Of a DNA stretch of 64,000 nt, positions 1-8,999 are shown in pieces (positions within the stretch are counted from its first letter, which is position 1; each line of letters opens with the position of its first letter). This DNA comes from an uncultured bacterium (lineage in GTDB: Bacteria > Bacillota > Clostridia > Lachnospirales > Lachnospiraceae), in contig CANPIC010000008.1 in NCBI GenBank assembly GCA_947574055.1, forward strand, positions 1 through 64,000, written 5' to 3'. A program made the position numbers and the translations under genes. The notes below the pieces were generated by a model that saw only the letters and a program-made list of their open reading frames with translations, ran no database searches and had not been told where the DNA came from.

Positions 1-55
1 TGACGCTCTCGCGTCCGCGCATGTATCCCGGTACGCTCCGCTACGATGCTGTTTT

Positions 56-93
56 CTGCGTCAGAATGAGCCAAAACAGGGCTTTTGACGCAG
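56..93. repeat. Isolated inverted repeat near window start
   Basis: CTGCGTCA (56-63) pairs perfectly with TGACGCAG (86-93), and a second small stem (AGCC/GGGCT) can form inside the loop. No gene is visible in 1-231, so this may be the 3' hairpin of a gene lying left of the window, or a dispersed palindromic element. There is no clear T-run on either side, so I do not call it a terminator. Confidence 0.35.
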
Positions 94-145
94 GTGTGAA
101 AAATAAACAATACTTTTTTCCTATTTATTAATTTTTTGTTAATAA

Positions 146-174
146 TATACATTGTCATTCTTTTGTGCTATAAT
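146..174 (+). promoter_or_regulatory. Probable promoter of the alarmone synthetase gene
   Basis: A perfect TATAAT at 169-174 lies 17 bases after a weak -35 (TATACA, 146-151), in an AT-rich stretch about 60 bases upstream of the start codon. Only the -10 is convincing. Confidence 0.5.
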
Positions 175-237
175 CATATTATAGTATTACATGGCATACA
201 ATAATAGTATTCTGCCATAAACAAACGAGGTATGCAA

Positions 238-900
238 ATGGAATTTAAACCTTCACCAGACAGCAGCGTGGACACTTGGAAGGAAGTCACACTGATCTAC
301 AATTCAGCATTAAAGGAAATCGGAACCAAACTGGAGATTCTGAATGACGAATTTCAGCATGTGCATAGATATAACCCGATCGAGCATATCAAATCCAGGC
401 TGAAATCACCGGAAAGCATTGTCAAGAAACTAAAAAAACATGGATATGAATCCACGATAGAAAATATGGTAAACTATGTCAACGATATTGCGGGGATTCG
501 TGTGATCTGCTCCTTTACATCCGATATCTATCGGATTGCGGAAATGATCACCAATCAGAGTGATATCCGGGTACTCTCCGTCAAGGACTATATCGAGCAT
601 CCCAAGCCCAGCGGATACCGGAGTTATCATATGATCGTTTCCATCCCCATCTTTCTCTCTGACAGAAGTGCCGATACTAAGGTGGAGATCCAGATCCGGA
701 CAGTGGCCATGGATTTCTGGGCCAGTCTGGAACACAAGATCAATTACAAATTTGAGGGCAATGCCCCTGTATTTATCAGGAACGAATTAATTGAATGTTC
801 TAAAATCATCTATGAACTGGATGACAGGATGCTTTCTTTAAACGAACAGGTCGCTACATACAGCAGACTTTCAAAAGCCGCAGGTGCAAATGCTCCCTGA
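238..900 (+). CDS. Small alarmone synthetase, (p)ppGpp synthetase (RelQ/YjbM-like)
   Basis: Single-domain RelA/SpoT-type nucleotidyltransferase of about 220 residues that should transfer pyrophosphate from ATP to GDP/GTP to make (p)ppGpp in the cytoplasm. The visible family motifs are a basic substrate-binding stretch (SRLKSPESIVKKL), the DIAGIRVIC block, the KPSGYRSYH loop and EIQIRT...WASLEHK. There is no HD hydrolase domain and no TGS/ACT tail, so it is a synthetase-only enzyme rather than a Rel bifunctional protein. The ATG at 238 is preferred over the ATG at 232 because ACGAGG (225-230) is then 7 bases away instead of 1. It is monocistronic, with its own promoter and a terminator that overlaps the stop codon. 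Confidence 0.93.
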   Translation: MEFKPSPDSSVDTWKEVTLIYNSALKEIGTKLEILNDEFQHVHRYNPIEHIKSRLKSPESIVKKLKKHGYESTIENMVNYVNDIAGIRVICSFTSDIYRIAEMITNQSDIRVLSVKDYIEHPKPSGYRSYHMIVSIPIFLSDRSADTKVEIQIRTVAMDFWASLEHKINYKFEGNAPVFIRNELIECSKIIYELDDRMLSLNEQVATYSRLSKAAGANAP

Positions 901-919
901 CTCTGTCAGGGAGCATTTT
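891..919. terminator. Intrinsic terminator overlapping the stop codon
   Basis: An 11-bp perfect stem (891-901 with 905-915) and 3-base loop are followed by TTTTG on the plus strand. The stem begins inside the last codons of the alarmone synthetase gene. The reverse complement has a TTT tail, so it may also serve convergent galE. Confidence 0.85.
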
Positions 920-978
920 GACTGCCATGGTACTTGTCAGCATCAGATCTGCCCTGACAAGTACCTGTCATAAACTTG

Positions 979-1995
979 TTATGCATCATAACCATTGGGA
1001 TTGTTTTTCTGCCATCTCCAGGAGTCTTCGCACATCTCTTTAATACCATATTGTGCCTTCCATCCCAGTTCCTTCTCCGCTTTGGAAGCATCGGAATAGC
1101 AGGTTGCGATATCTCCTGCCCGTCTGTCCTTTATCACATAGGGAATCTTTACGCCGGATGCCTCTTCAAAATTCTTGACTATATCCAGCACACTATATCC
1201 CGTACCTGTACCCAGATTATAGATCTCAATACCCGGATTCTGACGGATCTTTTCGATCGCCTTTACATGTCCTTTTGCCAGATCCACCACATGGATATAA
1301 TCCCGCACACCAGTGCCGTCATGGGTATCATAGTCATTTCCGAATACGCCCAACTCCTTTAGTTTGCCAACTGCCACCTGCGTGATATAGGGCATCAGAT
1401 TATTGGGAATCCCATTGGGATTCTCACCGATAGTCCCACTCTTGTGCGCACCGATCGGATTGAAATAGCGAAGCAGGATCACATTCCACTGCGGATCTGC
1501 CTTCTGCATATCCATCAGGATCTGTTCCAACATGCCCTTCGTCTGCCCGTAAGGATTGGTGATCTCTCCTTTGGGGCATGCTTCCGTGATGGGAATAAAC
1601 GCCGGATTGCCGTAAACCGTCGCAGAGGAAGAGAAAATAATATTTTTCACCTGATGTTTTCTCATCACATCCACAAGCGTCAGCGTCCCGCTGATGTTAT
1701 TGTAATAATATTCCCAGGGCTTCGCAACCGATTCCCCTACCGCTTTCAGCCCTGCAAAATGGATACAGCAGTCAATAGATTCCGCCGCAAATACTTTTTC
1801 CAGCCCTTCCCTGTCCAGAATGTCCACTTCATAGAATGTGACCGGGCGACTGGTGATCTTTTCCACGCGCTGTAAGGATTTTTCGCTGGAATTGCTCAGA
1901 TTATCAATCACGACCACATCATAGCCGGCTTCCTGTAATTCCACCACCGTATGGCTGCCGATATAGCCGGCACCGCCTGTTACCAAGATTGCCAT
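979..1995 (-). CDS. galE: UDP-glucose 4-epimerase
   Basis: Extended short-chain dehydrogenase/reductase that interconverts UDP-galactose and UDP-glucose (Leloir pathway). The 338 residues match the E. coli enzyme in length and numbering: NAD-binding GGAGYIGS at 7-14, catalytic Ser124, and Tyr149-x3-Lys153 in YGQTK. A strong GGAGGAG sits 4 bases before the ATG. It lies downstream of, and in the same direction as, a UDP-sugar pyrophosphorylase, with 211 bases between that carry a possible promoter. The pair would supply and interconvert UDP-hexoses for glycan synthesis or galactose use. The gene faces the alarmone synthetase convergently and probably shares its terminator. Confidence 0.97.
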   Translation of the reverse strand: MAILVTGGAGYIGSHTVVELQEAGYDVVVIDNLSNSSEKSLQRVEKITSRPVTFYEVDILDREGLEKVFAAESIDCCIHFAGLKAVGESVAKPWEYYYNNISGTLTLVDVMRKHQVKNIIFSSSATVYGNPAFIPITEACPKGEITNPYGQTKGMLEQILMDMQKADPQWNVILLRYFNPIGAHKSGTIGENPNGIPNNLMPYITQVAVGKLKELGVFGNDYDTHDGTGVRDYIHVVDLAKGHVKAIEKIRQNPGIEIYNLGTGTGYSVLDIVKNFEEASGVKIPYVIKDRRAGDIATCYSDASKAEKELGWKAQYGIKEMCEDSWRWQKNNPNGYDA

Positions 1996-2090
1996 AACTC
2001 TCCTCCTGTTCCGGAAAGCACCTTATGCACCATGGCACTGCACGCACAGGCGCCCTTCCTGATGATTTCTTATTATCTCCTGTTGCCTAC

Positions 2091-2120
2091 AGTATATGGG
2101 AAAAAACCGCTTTCCATCAA
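2091..2120 (-). promoter_or_regulatory. Possible promoter of galE
   Basis: On the minus strand, TTGATG (2115-2120) and TATACT (2091-2096) are separated by 18 bases, about 95 bases upstream of the galE start. This would let galE be transcribed independently of the pyrophosphorylase. Confidence 0.4.
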
Positions 2121-2206
2121 GTCGGGAATGTTGCAGAAAACTGTTAAAATGTTGGATGATGGAAGGAATACCCCTCTGCGCCGGGATCGCCCGGATGCCC
2201 GTGGGC

Positions 2207-3439
2207 TTACAGTGTCACACCATTGCCCTCCAGCAGTTTTCTCGCACTTTCCACGGAGTCAATCCCGGTCCGGTTCTTGATCGGCGCAAATTCCTTTTCC
2301 CGCACCACTTCGTAGGGCAGGCAGCTCTCCAGTTCATGAATCATATCCAGTACAAGCTGCTCGTATTTAAAGCCATTGGGCTCTTCCGGTCTGATCAGTA
2401 TACCGTTTTCGTCCAGATGAGGAATCTTCTTTTCCACCACATGAAGAGGCAGACTGTTATTGACAATCTCCTCCAGATCTTTTACCCGGAAAAGGTAATT
2501 CAGGATAGCACCGAAATTATAGGCCGGCTGTCCCTTTTCGTTTCTGGCATTCATCAATTCCTCTGTCAGTTCATAGTATTCCACGATGGAAGGCCGCCCG
2601 TCCTCCAGGCACATCACACCCACCTTTTCATCCGGCGCCGCTTTCCGCACCACTTTGGAGCCCGATGCCCTGTTTTCCGCGATCACGGCTCCCACAAAGC
2701 AGGGATCGGCAATGCGCTGCAATACATTATCCACGGCAAATACATTCAGCCATTCTACCCCCAGACTGCGCATCTTATCTCCCACGCCGCTTTTTTCCAT
2801 GGAGACAAACCAGCCCCCGTTCCCGTTCGGGGAAGTGGATATTTTTCCCTTTTCTTCCATATACACCTTACCGTCATAGTCGGACGCCGGCGCCATCTCC
2901 TGTTGAAAGAAAAAGATATACTCACGGTTATAGCCAAAGTAGTCATGCTCTGCAAAGAATGTTGTGGTCGCCTGATGATTCTTGTCACTGGTCATAATGA
3001 AAAAAGGAATCCAGGCACCGCTGCGCTCCACCACATCCAGCGTATTGCGGATGATCCGTTCAAATATATAGACCGGTCTGGTCAATCCGATGTCATACAT
3101 GCCTTTGGGATCATCGGAGCCAAGCCGCGTACCCATACCGCCGGCCAGCAGCACAGCCCCTACCTTGCATGCACGAATGGCATCCAGGCCGATCTGGGTA
3201 AATTCCTCCTGGCGCCGCCTGATCTCATCCAGTTCCATGGCCGCCAGCGGCTCAATCACGCCCCGCTGCGCCGCCTGATTGCCCTGCTGCTTTTTGGATG
3301 ACAGCACCGAAAAATCTGTTGCCATGATCTGGGCCAGCAGTTCTTCTTTCTTTCTGTCTGTCAGTTGCTCATAATACTTCAGGACGTGGAGCTGCCCGAA
3401 GCGCTCCAGTTTTTGATATGCCTGTTGATAGCTTGTCAT
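2207..3439 (-). CDS. UDPGP-family UTP-dependent sugar-1-phosphate uridylyltransferase
   Basis: A 410-residue nucleotidyltransferase of the eukaryotic-like UDPGP family (UDP-GlcNAc pyrophosphorylase / UTP-glucose-1-P uridylyltransferase), not the usual bacterial GalU/GlmU type. The nucleotide-binding signature LAGGMGTRLG is at 98-107, with PKG at 111-113 and a mid-protein NGNGG sugar-binding loop. It makes UDP-sugars from UTP and sugar-1-phosphate. Whether glucose, GlcNAc or galactose is preferred cannot be read from the sequence; galE next door suggests glucose or galactose. RBS AAAGGTGAG precedes the ATG. It follows the LRR gene by 20 bases and may be the last gene of that operon. Confidence 0.88.
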   Translation of the reverse strand: MTSYQQAYQKLERFGQLHVLKYYEQLTDRKKEELLAQIMATDFSVLSSKKQQGNQAAQRGVIEPLAAMELDEIRRRQEEFTQIGLDAIRACKVGAVLLAGGMGTRLGSDDPKGMYDIGLTRPVYIFERIIRNTLDVVERSGAWIPFFIMTSDKNHQATTTFFAEHDYFGYNREYIFFFQQEMAPASDYDGKVYMEEKGKISTSPNGNGGWFVSMEKSGVGDKMRSLGVEWLNVFAVDNVLQRIADPCFVGAVIAENRASGSKVVRKAAPDEKVGVMCLEDGRPSIVEYYELTEELMNARNEKGQPAYNFGAILNYLFRVKDLEEIVNNSLPLHVVEKKIPHLDENGILIRPEEPNGFKYEQLVLDMIHELESCLPYEVVREKEFAPIKNRTGIDSVESARKLLEGNGVTL

Positions 3440-3459
3440 GATTTTCTCACCTTTCCTCT

Positions 3460-4389
3460 TTACTCCAGTGACAGGGAGTCAAAAAATCCCCCTGTGCCAA
3501 ACCGCGCCTCTTTTTCCCGCAGGAGATAGGCTTTCATTTCTGCAAGTTCTGTCCCCATATCACACAGCGCCGCATCAAGGTTCTCCCCATTCAGTGCACC
3601 GATATCCAGCAGGACATCATAATAAGCCTTCCTGTTGCCGTATTCTTCCTTTACGGTCCGCCATGTCTCCTCATATGGGCAGCCTATCGTATGAGCCAGA
3701 AGGTACTTTGTCAGTTCCTCTCTCACTGCCGCCCCCAGGCCTTTGTCATATATGAGGCGCAGAAGCGCCAGCCGTACTTTACTCCTGCGTTTCTGCTCCA
3801 GAAAGTACTCCAGATTATTTTCCATACTGCCGATATCCTCTTCCCCGCACAATATGGTCTTCTGATATCCCTCTCTGTCCGGTGTGCGCAGCACCTTCAA
3901 AAGACGCATATCCCATTTCTCAATCCAGTGGGCAGAGCCTGCCTCTTGCGGACTGAGCAGCCATGCATCGTCCAGCTTGTGTACAGCCGCTGCCAATAAT
4001 GCACCGACACATTCCATATCTTCCTCTGGCAGCGCCGGCAGACCGCCCCGTTCCAGACAGATCTGTTCCAGCTTTTCACACTGCAAAAAAGCCCCTTTGC
4101 CAAAAACGATCCCCTGCCTGGGCAGATGGATACAGCTTAGCCTGCTGCAATAGGCAAAGGCCCAGTCATCAATCACCCGCACGGTATCTGGCAGTATCAC
4201 TTCCTGTATCCGCTTATTGCTGAGAAAGGCCTTACGGCCGATGGCTGCCACCTCCGCATTGCCTGCATAACCGGGGACCTGGGCCACCGCGCCGCTTCCT
4301 TTCCACTGCAGCAGTGTAGCCTTACCGTCCCTCTCTTCATATTGAAATGCGTTCTCATCCTGTTCCCATTCTCTGATCATCCCGCTCAC
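3460..4389 (-). CDS. BspA-type leucine-rich-repeat protein
   Basis: 309 residues, no signal peptide, so probably cytoplasmic. Residues about 45-110 hold two to three BspA/LRR_5-type repeats (QEVILPDTVRVIDDWAF, then LSCIHLPRQ..FGKGAF). The rest is helical with no domain I recognise. LRR_5 repeats usually mediate protein contacts. The likely start is a GTG one base after the TAG of the ATPase gene, preceded by GGAG; an ATG three codons in is the alternative. The tight coupling to the MoxR-like ATPase and VWA-like genes suggests an adaptor or substrate of that chaperone pair. Confidence 0.8.
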   Translation of the reverse strand: MSGMIREWEQDENAFQYEERDGKATLLQWKGSGAVAQVPGYAGNAEVAAIGRKAFLSNKRIQEVILPDTVRVIDDWAFAYCSRLSCIHLPRQGIVFGKGAFLQCEKLEQICLERGGLPALPEEDMECVGALLAAAVHKLDDAWLLSPQEAGSAHWIEKWDMRLLKVLRTPDREGYQKTILCGEEDIGSMENNLEYFLEQKRRSKVRLALLRLIYDKGLGAAVREELTKYLLAHTIGCPYEETWRTVKEEYGNRKAYYDVLLDIGALNGENLDAALCDMGTELAEMKAYLLREKEARFGTGGFFDSLSLE

Positions 4390-4390
4390 C

Positions 4391-5899
4391 CTACAGCTCC
4401 AGCGCCGCTATCTCCTCCTGCAGTTCATTGCGCCGCTCCGAGATCAGCAGCGCATCATTATGCCGTTTATAATCCTCACTGCCAAACATACTGATGAAAC
4501 GGGCGCTGTAGTCATTGACCGTCAGTTCTGTCACAAAGATCAGCATCTCATTGCCATCCGGGAACACATCTTCCAAAAAAGCAAACAGGGCATGGAGTCT
4601 GCCGCTCACCTCCCCGGTTTCCCGTTTCATGGCCTCCACCTGCTTCCCGTACCGCGCCTGGGTGCCTGCAAACCCCGTCGCCTCACTGCTTTCCAGCATA
4701 TATGCCTTCTTTTCCGCCTGCAGGAATGTCAAGACCCGTTTTTTCTTCTTCCGTTCCGTCTTTGACAACGCGCCTGCCTTTTGCAGACCGTCCATCTGTC
4801 TTGCAAGCCGCTCTGTCTGTTCACCGATCAGCGTCTCCAGGCTCCCGGCCCCTTCCCTGCCAGAGAGTGCCCGCACCGCCTTCAGTACAGCAGTCAGTTC
4901 CGTCAGATAATCCGCCGTTTCCACCACATCGCGCATTTCGCTCTGGATCCGGTCAAGCAGCATCCCGACCAGCGAAAGCCTCTCATCAAAAGGCGCCGCC
5001 TTGGCCCGCTCCCTGGCCTCCCGGGGTGCTTCCCCGGACAAAATACGATAGATCTGATAGTCGCGTTTGTACTTATTATACAGGTCATAATATGCAGCAA
5101 ATTCTTTGGCTATCTTGTCATTGCGGATATACTGGCTGACCAGTTCCTCCTGTACCGTAAGCCCCTCTTCCTCATACAAAAGCAATATTTCCGACAAATC
5201 TTCCCAGCCTCTGGCAGTCACATATGTCTTTCCTTTGATCGTAGCCTCGATCCGGTAAAAATGTTCTTTCTTTAATTCCAGGTAATTCAGAATCGCACCG
5301 TGAATCCCCTGCTCGGCGGCGTATTCTTTCCATGTGTGGTAATCCGCCTCCACATCCAGTACCTTCAGACGATCCAGTGTCACCACATCAAATTCCCGCA
5401 CGGATTTATTATATTCCGGTGGATTCCCCGCCGTCACCACCACCCATCCTTCCGGAATCCGGTGACGGCCAAATACTTTATATTGCAAAAACTGCAGCAT
5501 GGAAGGCGCCAGCGTCTCCGATACACAGTTGATCTCATCCAGGAAGAGGATCCCCTCCCGGATCCCGCTGTCTTCCATCGTCTCATATATGGAAGAAATG
5601 ATTTCACTCATCGTATACTCGGATACATCAGTCTCAGCCCCGTCATACACCTTTTTACAGATAAACGGAAGTCCCAGAGCAGACTGCCTCGTATGATGGG
5701 TCATGGAATAGGATACCAGCGCCAACCCCAGTTCCTGTGCGATCTGCTCCATAATGGCAGTCTTGCCGATTCCGGGCGCTCCCAGCAAGAAGACCGGCCG
5801 CTGACGGACCACCGGAATCCGATATTCCCCAAATTCATCTTTCTTTAAATAGATCCTCACACAGTCCTTAATATAATCTTTGGCCTGCTTAATATTCAT
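4391..5899 (-). CDS. MoxR-like AAA+ ATPase (AAA_5, dynein-related)
   Basis: 502-residue AAA+ protein. Walker A GAPGIGKT is at about 40-47, Walker B ILFLDEI at about 117-123, and the sensor-1 region AGNPPEYNKS at about 153-162. The C-terminal half is helical and charged. MoxR-family ATPases act as chaperones that insert cofactors or remodel complexes together with von Willebrand A domain partners. Here the VWA-like partner gene lies immediately upstream and overlaps by 4 bases (ATGA), which implies translational coupling. GAGGAACAAGAGGG provides the RBS inside the partner gene's end. Confidence 0.9.
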   Translation of the reverse strand: MNIKQAKDYIKDCVRIYLKKDEFGEYRIPVVRQRPVFLLGAPGIGKTAIMEQIAQELGLALVSYSMTHHTRQSALGLPFICKKVYDGAETDVSEYTMSEIISSIYETMEDSGIREGILFLDEINCVSETLAPSMLQFLQYKVFGRHRIPEGWVVVTAGNPPEYNKSVREFDVVTLDRLKVLDVEADYHTWKEYAAEQGIHGAILNYLELKKEHFYRIEATIKGKTYVTARGWEDLSEILLLYEEEGLTVQEELVSQYIRNDKIAKEFAAYYDLYNKYKRDYQIYRILSGEAPREARERAKAAPFDERLSLVGMLLDRIQSEMRDVVETADYLTELTAVLKAVRALSGREGAGSLETLIGEQTERLARQMDGLQKAGALSKTERKKKKRVLTFLQAEKKAYMLESSEATGFAGTQARYGKQVEAMKRETGEVSGRLHALFAFLEDVFPDGNEMLIFVTELTVNDYSARFISMFGSEDYKRHNDALLISERRNELQEEIAALEL

Positions 5900-7218
5900 C
5901 CCTCTTGTTCCTCCTCAAGCATATCATCATACAGCGTTACCGAAATCGCCCAGGGCGGAGGCGGCATCCGGTTGTCGTCTTCTTCCGTAAACGCAAAGAT
6001 AACTTCATATTCCGGCATTGTCTCCGGATAGATTCCATAGCCGTCGGTAAAATAGATCATCCCTTTGAGATTTTCAAATTCTCCCTGTTGCCGCAATTCT
6101 TCCAGATAAAGAAAAGCCGGACGGAAATCCGTGGCTCCGAATCCCTGCAGCTTTCCCTCTTTCATAAAGTGGTCAAAATCGGCATCACAGGTAATCTTTG
6201 TATCACTCTGTACCATATTATCACATTGCAGAATATGGACATTGATCTTGTGAAAGAAATTTTCTGTCCCTTTGAGGATGGAATAGGTCTTTTGCAAAAA
6301 TCCCCTTACCGTCTCTCCCCGGCAGGAGGCCGAAGTATCGAGCACGATCACAAATTCCTTCACTTTATGCTCTTCTTTATATTCCAGCGGTTCCACCAGC
6401 GGCAGATTCCCGTAGACGGACAGCCCGTATGTGTAATAAATATAGTCAAACTCATCCTCATTGATGCGGATATCTTCCCCCATCACACAAAAGCGCCGGA
6501 GCAGTTCTCCATAATCGTACTGTTCCCTCGTCGCCCGGGCAAGATTCTTTTCCAGGCTTTCCGAATGATTCTTGTCCTGAGAGAAGGTTTTGAGATCCGT
6601 TTTCACCCGTTCGCTGATCTTTTTCCACTGCTGCGGCGTGATGCTCATCTCTTCTGGACGTTCCCAGTACATATGGGCATCCTGGACAAACAGTGCCGTC
6701 AGTTCCTTTTTCTCCAGAGGGCCCATGCCGTTTTTCTTAAAATACCGATAGATCTTTTCCGCGGTCAGCCCGCCTGCATCCACCTGCATCCAGTGTAGCT
6801 TACGCGCCCGCTCTTCATCCTGTTTCATGACAATATCGGGAAAACTGATTTCCAGTATGGTCTGCTCCACCGCCATATCTGCAGCCATATCCCAATATTC
6901 CCGTTCCAGCTTATCATACTGAAAACTGTGAAAAAAAATACAGTGTAACAGGATATGCAGATAAATATGGGCAATGCTGCCCGCTTCCTCCTGATACCGG
7001 CGCAGTACATAGACCGGATCATAGTACAGATATCTGCCATCACACGCTATACAGCCCGATACCTTTCCCGCAACCGGTCTCAGTTCCGCCAGCGCCGTAT
7101 CAAGGAAGCGCAGATGCATCATAATACTGTCCCGGGCCAGCTGCATGACCCGGGCCGCCAATCTCTCCACTTTTGTTTTCTGTCCGCTTTTGTGAGCTCC
7201 GCTATTATCTGTCTGCAT
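5896..7218 (-). CDS. VWA-like / putative metallopeptidase protein (DUF2201 type)
   Basis: About 440 residues. The N-terminal half contains a histidine cluster (HIYLHILLHCIFFH) in the place where DUF2201 proteins carry a zincin-like helix. The C-terminal half is a von Willebrand A-like domain with the MIDAS start VLDTSAS and later IYFTDGYG. These pair with MoxR-type ATPases, as the downstream overlapping gene shows. An in-frame ATG at 7272 gives a longer product, but no RBS precedes it; AAAGGA stands 11 bases before the ATG at 7218. The biological target of the complex is unknown. It is the first gene of the VWA-ATPase-LRR operon. Confidence 0.85.
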   Translation of the reverse strand: MQTDNSGAHKSGQKTKVERLAARVMQLARDSIMMHLRFLDTALAELRPVAGKVSGCIACDGRYLYYDPVYVLRRYQEEAGSIAHIYLHILLHCIFFHSFQYDKLEREYWDMAADMAVEQTILEISFPDIVMKQDEERARKLHWMQVDAGGLTAEKIYRYFKKNGMGPLEKKELTALFVQDAHMYWERPEEMSITPQQWKKISERVKTDLKTFSQDKNHSESLEKNLARATREQYDYGELLRRFCVMGEDIRINEDEFDYIYYTYGLSVYGNLPLVEPLEYKEEHKVKEFVIVLDTSASCRGETVRGFLQKTYSILKGTENFFHKINVHILQCDNMVQSDTKITCDADFDHFMKEGKLQGFGATDFRPAFLYLEELRQQGEFENLKGMIYFTDGYGIYPETMPEYEVIFAFTEEDDNRMPPPPWAISVTLYDDMLEEEQEG

Positions 7219-7336
7219 CAGAGCTGTATTCCTTTCTTTGCTTTCTGTCTTACATGACTGCCAGACAGTCATTCTCCGATTCTGTTTTGCTATCCCTTTT
7301 ACCTTCCCGCAAAACCGGTAATGGGCGGCGTAGAAA

Positions 7337-7362
7337 ACAAGCAGACACGAATGTCTGCTTGT
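7337..7362 (-). terminator. Intrinsic terminator with UUCG tetraloop
   Basis: A perfect 11-bp stem (7337-7347 with 7352-7362). Read on the minus strand the loop is TTCG and the stem is followed by TTTTC. It terminates the DUF3048 gene 10 bases after its stop codon. Confidence 0.88.
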
Positions 7363-7371
7363 CCGTTTTCT

Positions 7372-8418
7372 TTATGAAAAGCTCACGCTTCTGCCCTTCT
7401 GTGCGACTGCGATATAAGTCTTACCCTCGTTGAGCTGAATCTCATTGCCATTGTCATCAAAATATACGGTAGGTGAATATTCCGAAACCTTCGCCCATGT
7501 CACATGGATGGCTTTTCCCTTTGTGAAGTAGTAACCGTCTTCTGTCGTATCCAGATTGTAGAAGGTAAGATAACCTTTTTTATCAAGAGTATCCCATTTG
7601 GTATACTGTACAATCACATTGGCAAAGGCAAGCTGCTCTCCGTTGTTCCCGTCCACATGAGCCTTGCCATGGATCGTCTTCTTATACAGGCCGCTGGCAG
7701 GATCATAGGTAAACGCACTCTTGGTATATGGGAATATCTGTCCCAGATTAATGGAATTGGCTGTGGCTGCTGCCGCACCGTACTGTTCCAGTGTATTAAC
7801 GCCCTGCGCAAAGGTGAAGTGCTTTGCATTGTAATATTCAGGACGTACTGTCAGAGAATATCCCTGCTGCTGTGCTGCCTTGGTAATGCCATTGGCACTG
7901 ATATAGGCATTGTGGGGTGCTTTTCTGTCAGACGAACGGAAAAAGGAACCTGCTCCCGGCGCCGCACCGCCTGTCCCATATTCATAAGTACCGGAAATGT
8001 TGTTGATATCCGGCTGGGAAATGCGGTCCTTCATATAGAATACACCACCAAAATGAATCAGTATCGGATCCCATTCCGTTGCCTCAGGTATGTAGTAAGC
8101 ACGACAGCTTCTTACATTACCGATCTTGGAAAGTCCCTGCCAGTCGTCGATGATAGCCATCTGCCGGGAAATATCCCCCTCTTCCATAATCTCATATAAA
8201 ACCTTTGCATGGCTGATCCCATAGGAGGGCTGCGCAACCTTGTCCGTAGGCATCATGATCGCGATGGGTCTCGTAACAGCCTGTTCCGGTGTAATCACCT
8301 CATTTGTATATACGCTCCGGGTCTCTTCTGCCTGTGCCTCTCCCGCCGGCGCCAGTGCAGACACAAACGCTGCTACTGTCAGCAGGGAAATCATCTTAGC
8401 CAATTTCTGAAACTTCAT
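7372..8418 (-). CDS. DUF3048 domain secreted protein (YerB-like)
   Basis: 348 residues with a Sec signal peptide: MKFQKLAKM, then a hydrophobic core ending near AQA-EE. The mature part is the two-part DUF3048 fold, recognisable by RPIAIMMPTDKVAQPSYGISHAKVLYE and the later RSSDRKAPHNAYIS block. The family is extracytoplasmic and its function is not established (the Bacillus member is YerB). No lipobox cysteine is seen, so it is probably secreted or cell-wall associated rather than a lipoprotein. The start is the ATG at 8418, with GGAGG 5 bases upstream; an ATG six codons earlier lies before that RBS. It has its own promoter and terminator. Confidence 0.9.
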   Translation of the reverse strand: MKFQKLAKMISLLTVAAFVSALAPAGEAQAEETRSVYTNEVITPEQAVTRPIAIMMPTDKVAQPSYGISHAKVLYEIMEEGDISRQMAIIDDWQGLSKIGNVRSCRAYYIPEATEWDPILIHFGGVFYMKDRISQPDINNISGTYEYGTGGAAPGAGSFFRSSDRKAPHNAYISANGITKAAQQQGYSLTVRPEYYNAKHFTFAQGVNTLEQYGAAAATANSINLGQIFPYTKSAFTYDPASGLYKKTIHGKAHVDGNNGEQLAFANVIVQYTKWDTLDKKGYLTFYNLDTTEDGYYFTKGKAIHVTWAKVSEYSPTVYFDDNGNEIQLNEGKTYIAVAQKGRSVSFS

Positions 8419-8469
8419 AGTATCCTCCTTCTTCATTCAGGTTTCAAATACCCATTAATATCCTATTTC

Positions 8470-8498
8470 AGTATACCCTTGTTTTGTCACCCCGTCAA
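8470..8498 (-). promoter_or_regulatory. Promoter of the DUF3048 gene
   Basis: Minus strand TTGACG (8493-8498), 17-base spacer, TATACT (8470-8475), about 50 bases upstream of the start codon. Confidence 0.75.
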
Positions 8499-8547
8499 AC
8501 CTTTTTCATATCATAAATAAAGTATATGAAGTATTCAGGAGCCATTT

Positions 8548-8970
8548 ATGGATAATTATTATGAACAGGATGTGGAAATGGCCATCTCGGAAGAAGTCGT
8601 ATCTTCCGGCGAGACTTATGGCTGTTCCGGCGACTGCGGCTGTCACGAAGGGGAATATGAAATCCCGGCCGCATGTAACAATGTTTTCTACCAGTCTGAC
8701 CTGGTAAGTGTGCCTGTAAAAGTGGTGCCTTTTGCCAAAGCCGGTCCCTGTACCACCGTCTGCTGCGGTTCTCCCATCATCACTTCCGGCGACGCCTGCC
8801 TGGGCGAGGTAGGACAGATCTGTGAATTCACCATCACACAGAAAATCTGTGTCAAACTGCCTCTGCATTTTGGTGCTTCCGTGACCATCGACCGCACTAA
8901 GATTCAGTGCGGCGGTGTCTCCGAAACGGAATGTGACTGCAAAAATCCGTGCATACGTAAATGCGATTGA
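8548..8970 (+). CDS. Cysteine-rich protein of unknown function
   Basis: 140 residues with about 16 cysteines in clusters (CSGDCGC near the start, CTTVCC in the middle, CDCKNPCIRKC at the end), separated by a beta-rich core (LVSVPVKVV, ITQKICVKLPLHFGA). There is no signal peptide or membrane segment. AGGAG stands 6 bases before the ATG, which supports this strand over the antisense frame. I do not recognise a named family. Cysteine-rich proteins of this size in spore formers are often spore coat or exosporium components. CATATCAT upstream resembles a SigK-type -10, but that is speculative. Divergent from the DUF3048 gene. Confidence 0.75.
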   Translation: MDNYYEQDVEMAISEEVVSSGETYGCSGDCGCHEGEYEIPAACNNVFYQSDLVSVPVKVVPFAKAGPCTTVCCGSPIITSGDACLGEVGQICEFTITQKICVKLPLHFGASVTIDRTKIQCGGVSETECDCKNPCIRKCD

Positions 8971-8999
8971 CAACCCGCTGTCAGACACACAGTAACAGA

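Noticed and set aside
931-963. Hairpin TACTTGTCAG/CTGACAAGTA as the galE terminator
   Set aside because: The 10-bp stem is perfect, but the minus-strand sequence after it has no T-run; the neighbouring hairpin at 891-919 is the better terminator.
2096-3301. 401-codon open frame on the plus strand
   Set aside because: It lies antisense over most of the UDP-sugar pyrophosphorylase, which has clear family motifs and a good RBS; this frame has neither.
5905-6798. 297-codon plus-strand frame
   Set aside because: Antisense to the VWA-like gene and lacking any recognisable domain.
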